From contig JANYGR010000101.1 of assembly GCA_025359355.1 (NCBI GenBank), positions 1-7,059 on the forward strand: a stretch of DNA of 7,059 nt, read 5' to 3'. This DNA comes from Bacteroidota bacterium (GTDB lineage Bacteria > Bacteroidota > Bacteroidia > B-17B0 > Aurantibacillaceae). How positions within the stretch are numbered: position 1 is the first letter of the stretch; every line of letters starts with the position of its first letter. Position numbers and translations under genes: made by a program. A model generated the notes under the pieces. It was not told the DNA's origin and did not search any database. It worked only from the letters and a program-made list of their open reading frames with translations. This document shows positions 1 through 5,672 of this stretch, piece after piece.

Positions 1-1195
1 GTGTTGATAATTTCAATTTATATAATTCGTTATATAAAAATGGCAACGCATCTTTAGTAACATACTTCAATAAGAAACCTTGATTAATCGTCAATCGAAC
101 ATCCTCCGAAGAAGCATACAAATTAATGACCTTCACCAGCTTTCTTGCATTTGAAGAAGAAATATTTCCCAACAGAACTTTAATATACACACCGTAAAAC
201 CCAGATTGCTTTTGTTGAAATGTGTTTGTTGCCAACCAATTCGTATAAGCCGATTTATTTATAATTTTTGGTTCTTCTTTTTTAATTATATTAACTGGAA
301 TAGAAAACTTAACAGCATTTAAATTAATCTCATACGTTTTATTTAAAATCGCGTTATGTTCTTCATCTACTAATTTTAAAAACTCCTCTACTCCAATTTT
401 GTGAATTAAGTATTTAATTCGAGCTTTATGTCGGCTCACACGTTCTCCATACCTATCAAATACGCGAATAGTAGCCTCCACAAAAGGAATCATTTTATTC
501 TCTGGTAAAAACTCATAAGCCGTTTGTGCTAAAAATGGTTGAGCTCCTAGGCCACCACCTATTAACACCTTAAATCCTCTTTCACCAACAGTATTCAATT
601 TAGGAATAAATCCAATATCGTGAATATAAGTAACAGCCGTATCCTTTTCGTTATTTGAAAATGCAATTTTTATTTTACGACCTAATTCTTGTCCGAATGG
701 TTTACGCAAAAAATAACTAAACAAGGCATATGCATAAGGCGATACATCAAAGAGTTCATGAGGATCAATTCCTGATTCAGGAGAGGCAGTAATGTTTCGT
801 ACAGTATTACCACAAGCTTCACGCAAGGTAATATCATCCTGTTCTAATTTAGCCCACAATTCAGGCGTTCTATCTAAACTAACATGATGAATTTGAATAT
901 CCTGACGAGTTGTTAAGTGTAAATTTCCATTCGAGTATTCATCACTAATATCTGCAATGCGCACTAACTGCTTAGTAGAAATTTTCCCAAAAGGTAATTT
1001 GATACGTATCATTTGAACACCTTGTTGTCGTTGACCATAAACACCACGCGCTAAACGAAGGCTACGAAATTTTTCGTCGTTAATTTCGCCGTTACGAAAT
1101 GCTCTTATTTTTTCATCCAAATTAATGATATCTTTTTCTACTAAGACCTTGCCTGAATGAGTGACTAATTCTAATTCTGTTCTAAAACTTTGCAT
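1..1195 (-). CDS. Ferredoxin-type sulfite/nitrite reductase, N-terminal part (runs off left edge)
   Basis: The frame is open from an ATG at 1195 to the window edge and encodes the first 398 residues. The family carries out the six-electron reduction of sulfite to sulfide or nitrite to ammonia with siroheme and a 4Fe-4S cluster. Seen here: a ferredoxin-like half-domain (about residues 50-115) with the arginine-rich siroheme-side motif LTTRQDIQIHHV (94-105), then EACGNTVRNITASPESGID (126-144), KIKIAFSNN (174-182), GGGLGAQPF (213-221), and the start of a second half-domain (about 330-395). The cluster-binding cysteines lie in the C-terminal half, outside the window. The start follows the aldo/keto reductase stop by 5 nt, with AAGGA just before the ATG, so the two genes are surely cotranscribed. 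Substrate cannot be settled by motif alone; the methionine-gene and Cys-leader context favours sulfite. Only one Cys and three Met occur in the 398 residues. Confidence 0.9.
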   Translation of the reverse strand, partial: MQSFRTELELVTHSGKVLVEKDIINLDEKIRAFRNGEINDEKFRSLRLARGVYGQRQQGVQMIRIKLPFGKISTKQLVRIADISDEYSNGNLHLTTRQDIQIHHVSLDRTPELWAKLEQDDITLREACGNTVRNITASPESGIDPHELFDVSPYAYALFSYFLRKPFGQELGRKIKIAFSNNEKDTAVTYIHDIGFIPKLNTVGERGFKVLIGGGLGAQPFLAQTAYEFLPENKMIPFVEATIRVFDRYGERVSRHKARIKYLIHKIGVEEFLKLVDEEHNAILNKTYEINLNAVKFSIPVNIIKKEEPKIINKSAYTNWLATNTFQQKQSGFYGVYIKVLLGNISSSNARKLVKVINLYASSEDVRLTINQGFLLKYVTKDALPFLYNELYKLKLST

Positions 1196-1200
1196 AATCC

Positions 1201-2079
1201 TTATTTTGTAGCGTTATATAATTTATACCATTCTTCATTACTTAACTTAATAGCATAAGCACTAGCTGCATTTTTAATACGTTTTTTATCAGTACTGCCA
1301 ATAATTGGTAATGCGCCTAATTTATATAACCATGCTACGGCTACTTGTTCAATATTCACTGAATGTTTCTTCGCAATGTCAGTCAATACGTTCCTCACCT
1401 TAACCGCTTTAGCATCTTTTCCATTTAAGATACGACCTCCAGCTAAAGGAGCAAAAGCCATTGGTTTGCTATATTGTTCTTTAATAAAATCTAATCTTCC
1501 ATCGTCAATGGCCGAACTTTGTAATAAATTCAATTCAATATGATTTGTGACAATAGGCTGTGGTAAATGGCTAGCTAACAAACGATGTTGAAACACATTA
1601 AAATTAGAAACACCAATATTTTTAATTTTGCCACTACGCAACAGTTTAATCAAGGCAGAGGCTGTTTCTTCAACGTTGTATAATGGATCATAATGTTCTA
1701 ATAAAAAGATATCGATATAATCTGTCTTTAACCGTTTTAAAGAATCTTCCACACTTTTAGTTATATGCTCAGGACTCAAATCATAATACTCCCCTTTAAC
1801 TCCTTTATCTGAAAATTGCCTGATACCAGCTTTTGTAGAAATGATAATATCTTCACGTTTAATAGAACTTGAAATAACTGCCTTTCCAAATAACTCTTCA
1901 ATCTTTCCCTTATTATAGTTATTACTATGATCAAACGTATTTACTCCTAACTCTAAATTATAACGAATAATATCTTCGATCTTTTTTTGATTAGCCAAAG
2001 CTGCCGTATTCCAACGCCAAAATCCGTATATAGCCGCTGATACTTCTGGTCCTGTTTCACTTATAAATATTTTTTCCAT
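1201..2079 (-). CDS. Aldo/keto reductase, YdhF-like
   Basis: A 292-aa complete aldo/keto reductase, a cytoplasmic NAD(P)H-dependent (beta/alpha)8 barrel of about the usual family length. The N-terminus (ETGPEVSAAIYGFWRWN) resembles the E. coli YdhF type. The catalytic tetrad can be placed at D50 and Y55 (NTFDHSNNYN), K83 (STKAG) and H129 (LLEHYDP). Further family motifs are GKIKNIGVSNF (about 149-159), the cofactor-side PLAGG (about 213-217) and PIIGST near the C-terminus. The physiological substrate of such proteins is generally unknown and nothing here reveals it. It is the first gene after the leader/terminator at 2118-2248 and sits 5 nt before the sulfite/nitrite reductase gene, so it is the immediate target of that control element. 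It has no cysteine and only two Met. Family assignment is strong; its role in sulfur metabolism is only implied by position. Confidence 0.93.
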   Translation of the reverse strand: MEKIFISETGPEVSAAIYGFWRWNTAALANQKKIEDIIRYNLELGVNTFDHSNNYNKGKIEELFGKAVISSSIKREDIIISTKAGIRQFSDKGVKGEYYDLSPEHITKSVEDSLKRLKTDYIDIFLLEHYDPLYNVEETASALIKLLRSGKIKNIGVSNFNVFQHRLLASHLPQPIVTNHIELNLLQSSAIDDGRLDFIKEQYSKPMAFAPLAGGRILNGKDAKAVKVRNVLTDIAKKHSVNIEQVAVAWLYKLGALPIIGSTDKKRIKNAASAYAIKLSNEEWYKLYNATK

Positions 2080-2117
2080 GTTGTTTAATTTTTGTATATT
2101 TTTAAAATCTATTTTAT

Positions 2118-2150
2118 AAAAAAAGCCCCACCATGCTAAACGGAGGGGCT
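2118..2150 (-). terminator. Rho-independent terminator/attenuator upstream of the aldo/keto and sulfite reductase genes
   Basis: On the minus strand AGCCCC (2150-2145) pairs with GGGGCT (2129-2124). After a T-T mismatch, CC pairs with GG (2143-2142 with 2132-2131), leaving a 9-nt loop. A run of six T follows at once (2123-2118). It lies 23 nt after the stop codon of the 24-codon Cys/Met-rich ORF and 38 nt before the aldo/keto reductase start. It could be a simple end to the metX-hom-prx transcript, but its overlap with an alternative hairpin and the leader ORF points to conditional termination. Confidence 0.85.
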
Positions 2151-2188
2151 AAATATTTAACAATATTCTTCCGTTAGCAACATCGGTG
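2129..2188 (-). promoter_or_regulatory. Antiterminator hairpin, mutually exclusive with the terminator
   Basis: Minus-strand TGCTAACGGA (2179-2170) is complementary to TCCGTTTAGCA (2144-2134) with one bulged base. Beyond an internal loop, CACC (2188-2185) pairs with GGTG (2132-2129). These 14 base pairs use bases from both arms and the loop of the terminator hairpin, so the two structures cannot coexist. The 5' arm covers the last codons of the leader ORF (CAC CGA TGT TGC TAA). A ribosome stalled on the upstream Cys/Met codons would leave it free, while one at the stop codon would mask it. Pairing was found by eye; energies were not computed. Confidence 0.72.
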
Positions 2189-2248
2189 CATCATACAACA
2201 ACACTTCTTATCCATCTTTAATATATTATTAGTTAACTGGTTTTTCAT
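2174..2248 (-). CDS. Cys/Met-rich 24-aa leader peptide (putative attenuator peptide)
   Basis: A short ORF beginning with ATG AAA AAC CAG and ending in the run KKCCCMMHRCC before TAA: five Cys and four Met in 24 residues. The Cys codons are 16-18, 23 and 24; codons 19 and 20 are Met. Its ATG lies 6 nt after the peroxiredoxin stop, so it may be translated by ribosomes finishing that gene. An internal ATG at codon 12 would give a 13-aa version with the same Cys/Met tail. The ORF precedes a terminator and its final codons form the antiterminator arm, as in amino-acid biosynthesis attenuators. Cys-rich leader peptides controlling sulfur genes are known in mycobacteria; I know of no described Bacteroidota case. 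Alternative: a small metal- or thiol-binding peptide. That it is a translated leader is inference from codon content and RNA layout. Confidence 0.72.
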   Translation of the reverse strand: MKNQLTNNILKMDKKCCCMMHRCC

Positions 2249-2254
2249 AATAGA

Positions 2255-2890
2255 CTATAAATTAGGTTGTGGTGTTATTTTTAAATAAGGTTTTATTTTT
2301 GTAAATCTTTTCGGGAATTTCGCAGCGATATCTTCAGTTTTAATAGCAGGTATTACAACCACATCGTCTCCTTGTTTCCAATCGGCAGGAGTGGCAACGC
2401 TATAATTAGCCGTTAACTGAAGTGAATCAATAACCCTTAATATTTCCGTAAAGTTCCTTCCTGTAGAAGCAGGGTAAGTAATTAATAATTTCACTTTTTT
2501 ATCAGGACCAATAATCACTACCGAACGCACTGTAAATTTATCAGATGCATTAGGATGAATGAAATCATATAGCTTTGATACCTCTAATGTTGGGTCGGCA
2601 ATGATCGGATAATTAACGACTGTGTGTTGAGTTTCATTAATATCTTTTATCCAAAGCAGATGCGATTCTACAGGATCAACACTTAAAGCGATTACTTTAA
2701 CGCCGCGCTTATCAAACTCTGGTTTAAATTTAGCCACACTGCCTAATTCCGTTGTACACACTGGCGTAAAATCCGCAGGATGACTGAATAAAACAGCCCA
2801 GCTATTGCCTAGCCATTGATGAAATTTAATTTGTCCTTCGCTCGACTCTGCTGTAAAGTCTGGTGCGATATCTCCTAATCTTATTGACAT
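2255..2890 (-). CDS. 1-Cys peroxiredoxin (Prx6 type)
   Basis: A 211-aa cytoplasmic thiol peroxidase that reduces hydrogen peroxide or organic peroxides. The active-site block HPADFTPVCTTELG (37-50) places the peroxidatic cysteine at C45, with T42 as its usual partner and R122 (FTVRSVVIIGPD) as the conserved arginine. The protein has no other cysteine, so the resolving thiol must come from elsewhere. The extended C-terminal region (about 160-211, with TPADWKQGDDVVVIPA) is the part that separates the Prx6 group from shorter peroxiredoxins, and the length fits that group. The gene lies 20 nt after hom, with an A-rich tract before the ATG, and 6 nt before the Cys/Met-rich leader ORF. Its place among methionine and sulfite/nitrite reductase genes is unusual but could fit protection of sulfur metabolism from oxidation. 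It has only the initiator Met. Confidence 0.94.
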   Translation of the reverse strand: MSIRLGDIAPDFTAESSEGQIKFHQWLGNSWAVLFSHPADFTPVCTTELGSVAKFKPEFDKRGVKVIALSVDPVESHLLWIKDINETQHTVVNYPIIADPTLEVSKLYDFIHPNASDKFTVRSVVIIGPDKKVKLLITYPASTGRNFTEILRVIDSLQLTANYSVATPADWKQGDDVVVIPAIKTEDIAAKFPKRFTKIKPYLKITPQPNL

Positions 2891-2910
2891 GTTTTTTATT
2901 TTTTATATGA

Positions 2911-4173
2911 TTAATAATTAACTAATTCTTTTGTTGTCACATTCTCTTTAATGCTTGATTTTACTGTCACATCAGGGCGTGATACTTTCTCATCTACTAA
3001 AGAGATAAATAACTGATGTTTTAAAATATAATCACGGTTAGCGATTAAGTTTTTTAAATTTACTTTCCCTACTACATAGTGGTAATCTTTACCAGTATAT
3101 TGTTCAGTGATCTCATCAAATACAATACGTTTTAAATCTTCTTCCGAAGTGTATCTCAAATAAGCTTCAATTAAGACATCGTTAGTAAATGTAGGCGCTT
3201 TCTTTTGAGCATATTTTTTAAACTCGTATTTATAGCCATGCGATAGTGCTGAAATATCTGATAATACGGCTGCTCCCGTTGGATAAGAACCTGCACCTCT
3301 TCCTTGCAAGAATTGTTCGCCTGAGAATTTACCTTCTACAATCACTCCATTAAATTCATTATCTACATTATACAAATGATTGTTTTCTTTAATGAAACGG
3401 GGAGCTACAAACACACTTACTTTATTATCTTCCAAACGCTGAATAATAGGTGTCAATTTAATTTTGTACCCTTTTTCGGATGCATACTTAATATCATTAT
3501 CATGCAAGGTAGTAATACCAATATTCAATACATCTTCCGGTTTGATAATTAAACCAAAAGCATGCAACGCAATAATTATCGCTTTAAACTTTGCGTCATA
3601 ACCCTCAACATCATTCGTTGGATCTGTTTCTGCAAATCCTTTATCCTGTGCTTGTTTTAAAGCATCATTGTATGATAATTTTTCGGCAATTGTTTTCGTT
3701 AAAATATAATTGGTTGTTCCATTAAAAATACCTGACACTTTTTCTAATTCTTCATTATCAAAATATTCTTCTAGAGAACGAATGATAGGGATACTGCCAC
3801 AAGCGGATGCTTCGTATAATAATGACACGTTATTCTCTTGTTGTAGAAGATACAATTCTTCTAAATGCTCTGCTAATAATTTTTTATTAGCGGTTACTAC
3901 GTGCTTCCCTTTTTTAAGAGCCTCACTCACAATGTTAAACGCTTCATTTGCGTCATCTATTAACTCAACAATCACATCAATTTCAGGGTTATTTAAAATT
4001 TCCCATTTATCGTAGGTTATTAACTCTGCTCCTACTGTACGCTCTTTGTTTTTATTTTTTACGGCTATCTTCACAATATCAGCTTTAAAGCCTGTACTGT
4101 TATTTAACACGTGATAAAGACCTTGTCCTACACATCCAAATCCGAATAATCCAATTTTTAATTTCTTGCTCAT
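2911..4173 (-). CDS. hom: Homoserine dehydrogenase
   Basis: A 420-aa NAD(P)-dependent homoserine dehydrogenase, reducing aspartate semialdehyde to homoserine, the shared precursor of Met and Thr. The N-terminal Rossmann motif is GFGCVG (11-16); VTANKKLL (93-100) and YEASACGSIPIIRSL (120-134) are standard. The catalytic domain shows GIFNGTTNYILT (148-159) and the substrate block with E182, D188, D193 and K197, which align with the active-site residues of the yeast enzyme (E208, D214, D219, K223). GRGAGSYPTGAAVLSDI (291-307) closes the conserved core. There is no fused aspartokinase domain. The last 100 residues occupy the position of the C-terminal regulatory region found in many stand-alone homologues, but I cannot confirm an ACT fold. 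It follows metX by 30 nt. The 420 residues contain two Cys and no Met beyond the start. Confidence 0.96.
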   Translation of the reverse strand: MSKKLKIGLFGFGCVGQGLYHVLNNSTGFKADIVKIAVKNKNKERTVGAELITYDKWEILNNPEIDVIVELIDDANEAFNIVSEALKKGKHVVTANKKLLAEHLEELYLLQQENNVSLLYEASACGSIPIIRSLEEYFDNEELEKVSGIFNGTTNYILTKTIAEKLSYNDALKQAQDKGFAETDPTNDVEGYDAKFKAIIIALHAFGLIIKPEDVLNIGITTLHDNDIKYASEKGYKIKLTPIIQRLEDNKVSVFVAPRFIKENNHLYNVDNEFNGVIVEGKFSGEQFLQGRGAGSYPTGAAVLSDISALSHGYKYEFKKYAQKKAPTFTNDVLIEAYLRYTSEEDLKRIVFDEITEQYTGKDYHYVVGKVNLKNLIANRDYILKHQLFISLVDEKVSRPDVTVKSSIKENVTTKELVNY

Positions 4174-4191
4174 TGTTTTAGTTTTTAATGT
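4174..4191 (-). promoter_or_regulatory. A-rich translation-initiation tract before hom
   Basis: The 18 nt directly before the hom ATG read ACATTAAAAACTAAAACA. The tract before the 78-aa ORF (5543-5560) is identical at 17 of 18 positions, and a related one (ATTAAAAACAAAAG) precedes the 41-codon leader ORF. There is no Shine-Dalgarno sequence. Bacteroidota commonly rely on unstructured A-rich leaders for ribosome loading, which fits this tract. Confidence 0.45.
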
Positions 4192-4203
4192 TTGTAATTG
4201 ATT

Positions 4204-5283
4204 CTAATTGTCACCATGAACGTGCTTCAGGGTCTCATGAGATGCTGAAACAAGTTCAGTATAACGCGATTTATAAAATTGTTTAATATGTTCTGTCAAT
4301 TGTTTTGTTTCAATTAAGAAACCATCATGTCCGTATAACGAATCAATTTCATTATAAATAGCATTAGGAATATATTTAGCCAGCGCTTGTTGTTCGTTGA
4401 CAGGAAACAATACATCCGATGTGACACCAATTACTAAAGTTGGAACGCTTATCTCATTCAAAACTGATTCCAAACTATACGCTCTTTCACGAGCTACATT
4501 ATGCGAATCCATTGCCTCAGATAAACGCACATAAGAATAAGCATTGAACCGTTTCACTAATTTTTCTCCCTGATAACGCTGATAAGAAGAGGCTGCATGA
4601 TTATTGATATTATTATGTCCGTTATTTTTTTGAGTATTGTTATACGTATTATAATTTCTGTAACTTAATAAAGCTATGCTACGCGCTGCTTGTAAACCTT
4701 TCTCTCCACCAGTAACTGTATTTCCAAAATACGTTCTATCTGCTTTAATTGCCAAACGTTGTGATTCGTTAAATGCAATTCCCCAAGGAGAATGCTGAGC
4801 GTTAGTAGCTATTAAAATTAAATTCTCTGTTACTTCAGGGAATTGTAAAATCCACTCTTGAGCAATTTGTCCGCCTTGCGAACCACCAATTAGCGTATGA
4901 ATTTTATCTATACCTAAATGTTGCTTTAATACTTGCAGCGTATTAGCCATATCACGAATAGTGATTTGAGGAAAATAACTAAACCAAGGTTCATTGGTAT
5001 CAGGGTTAATACTTAATGGCCCTGTAGTTCCATAACAAGAACCTAAATTATTAACGCATACAATAAAATAATCTTGCGGATTATATAAATCGTTTGTACC
5101 AAATAAACCCGACCACCAATCAAACACATCGCTATTAGCAGTTAAGGCGTGAGATACCCAAATCACATTGCTCTTATCTGCATTTAATGTCCCGTATGTG
5201 TGATAAGCAATTTCTAATTGAGGTAAGGATAAACCACTCTCTAAAGGAAATCTTTTTTTATATGTAAATGTTTTATGACTCAT
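4204..5283 (-). CDS. metX: Homoserine O-acetyltransferase (MetX)
   Basis: A 359-aa alpha/beta-hydrolase-fold acyltransferase that activates homoserine, usually with acetyl-CoA, in the first committed step to methionine. Family blocks are SHALTANSDVFDWW (44-57), NNLGSCYGTTGPLSINP (78-94), the nucleophile elbow GGSQGGQIAQEW (133-144) with S135, MDSHNVAR (258-265), TSDVLFP (288-294) with D290, and YGHDGF (317-322) with H319, completing the Ser-Asp-His triad. Many homologues have Met at the two elbow positions that are Gln here (136, 139). Whether the donor is acetyl- or succinyl-CoA cannot be decided by eye. An Asn-rich stretch (about 211-229) looks like a lineage-specific insertion. The last about 17 residues are encoded by a palindromic repeat. 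The gene follows the 78-aa ORF by 20 nt, downstream of the SAM riboswitch, so SAM repression is expected. Confidence 0.95.
   Translation of the reverse strand: MSHKTFTYKKRFPLESGLSLPQLEIAYHTYGTLNADKSNVIWVSHALTANSDVFDWWSGLFGTNDLYNPQDYFIVCVNNLGSCYGTTGPLSINPDTNEPWFSYFPQITIRDMANTLQVLKQHLGIDKIHTLIGGSQGGQIAQEWILQFPEVTENLILIATNAQHSPWGIAFNESQRLAIKADRTYFGNTVTGGEKGLQAARSIALLSYRNYNTYNNTQKNNGHNNINNHAASSYQRYQGEKLVKRFNAYSYVRLSEAMDSHNVARERAYSLESVLNEISVPTLVIGVTSDVLFPVNEQQALAKYIPNAIYNEIDSLYGHDGFLIETKQLTEHIKQFYKSRYTELVSASHETLKHVHGDN
4208..4265 (-). repeat. Palindromic interspersed repeat forming the 3' end of metX
   Basis: A near-perfect inverted repeat centred on TCTCATGAGA (4233-4242); its arms extend to TGAAC (4217-4221) and GTTCA (4254-4258) with a few mismatches. 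The flanks TTGTCACC and the CTGAAACAAGTTCAG core resemble a REP-like family I recall from many Bacteroidota and other genomes. Here it lies inside the metX reading frame and encodes the tail TELVSASHETLKHVHGDN; peptides of the type ELVSASHE.LK are typical when these repeats are translated. Copy number elsewhere in this genome was not checked. Confidence 0.7.
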
Positions 5284-5303
5284 AATTTCTAATGGAATAA
5301 ATG

Positions 5304-5540
5304 TTAGTTACTAAAAATAGATTCTGAAAAAACCAACTGTTTGTTTTCTCTGGAAGTTAAAATATTAACGTCGCTTACTAAACGAGTAGCGTGAGACGAA
5401 CTGATGTAAGGGAATTGCACGCCACCTCTTTGAGCAAAGCCATAAGTAGCCTGTACAGTTAAATAATTGCGGTAATTAGATTCACCTATTAAATTAATGG
5501 AAGTAGTAATTTTTGTATGTGTATATTTATTTGAGTTCAT
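5304..5540 (-). CDS. Unrecognised 78-aa protein between the riboswitch leader region and metX
   Basis: I do not recognise this protein. It is an uninterrupted 78-codon ORF, with no signal peptide or membrane segment, a Ser/Thr/Asn-rich N-terminus (MNSNKYTHTKITTSINLIGE) and a middle section QATYGFAQRGGVQFPYISSSHATRL (30-54) that looks most protein-like. It has no Cys and no Met after the start. The case for it being real is its A-rich initiation tract, nearly identical to that of hom, its 20-nt spacing to metX and its co-directional place in the operon. O-acetylhomoserine sulfhydrylase (metY) often occupies this position in related loci, but I see no match to it, so this is not evidently a metY remnant. 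It could be a small accessory protein, a translated leader, or a decayed gene. Confidence 0.5.
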   Translation of the reverse strand: MNSNKYTHTKITTSINLIGESNYRNYLTVQATYGFAQRGGVQFPYISSSHATRLVSDVNILTSRENKQLVFSESIFSN

Positions 5541-5542
5541 GA

Positions 5543-5560
5543 TGTTTTTGTTTTTAATGT
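5543..5560 (-). promoter_or_regulatory. A-rich translation-initiation tract before the 78-aa ORF
   Basis: ACATTAAAAACAAAAACA on the minus strand, ending 2 nt before the ATG at 5540. It matches the tract in front of hom at 17 of 18 positions. The match supports the chosen start and translation of this otherwise unknown ORF. Confidence 0.45.
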
Positions 5561-5570
5561 TTTTTGAAAT

Positions 5571-5617
5571 AAAAAAATTGAGATTGATGTAAATTCTTTA
5601 ATAATAGAATACATCAA
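5571..5617 (-). terminator. Possible weak terminator/attenuator before the 78-aa ORF
   Basis: Minus-strand TTGATGTA (5617-5610) pairs perfectly with TACATCAA (5591-5584), and the inner bases TTCT and AGAA extend the stem past a 2-nt bulge. A run of seven T lies 6 nt beyond the stem (5577-5571). The stem is AT-rich and the T run is not adjacent, so intrinsic termination would be weak. Its place between a Cys/Met-rich short ORF and the structural genes is where an attenuator would be expected. Confidence 0.35.
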
Positions 5618-5621
5618 ATTG

Positions 5622-5669
5622 CCTCGGATTTGCCAAGGTTAATTTTTCGAGAAGATTAAAACGAAAAAT
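5622..5669 (-). other. Two further hairpins just after the 41-codon leader ORF
   Basis: Three nt after the TAA, ATTTTTCG (5669-5662) pairs with CGAAAAAT (5649-5642), an 8-bp stem with a 12-nt loop. Next, CCTTGG (5638-5633) pairs with CCGAGG (5627-5622), a 6-bp stem including one G-T pair. The CAAAT between its arms can instead pair with ATTTG (5620-5616). The CGAAAAATT arm could also pair with the later T run. The series suggests switching structures read by a ribosome on the leader ORF, but no clear terminator/antiterminator pair emerged. Confidence 0.4.
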
Positions 5670-5672
5670 AGC

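Noticed and set aside
2104..2111. TAGATTTT on the minus strand as a separate promoter for the aldo/keto reductase gene
   Set aside because: It matches seven of eight -7 positions, but the region is so AT-rich that this is expected by chance and no -33 element is visible. If real it would bypass the attenuator, so it is worth remembering.
2124..2150. Plain end-of-operon terminator with no regulatory role
   Set aside because: Possible on its own, but it does not explain the Cys/Met-codon ORF in front of it or the long alternative pairing that uses both terminator arms.
3710..4015. Plus-strand open frame of 101 codons opposite hom
   Set aside because: It lies wholly antisense to the well-conserved hom gene, has no initiation context and shows no recognisable protein features.
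5304..5540. Reading the 78-aa ORF as a remnant of O-acetylhomoserine sulfhydrylase
   Set aside because: No PLP-enzyme motif or N-terminal family pattern could be matched in its translation.
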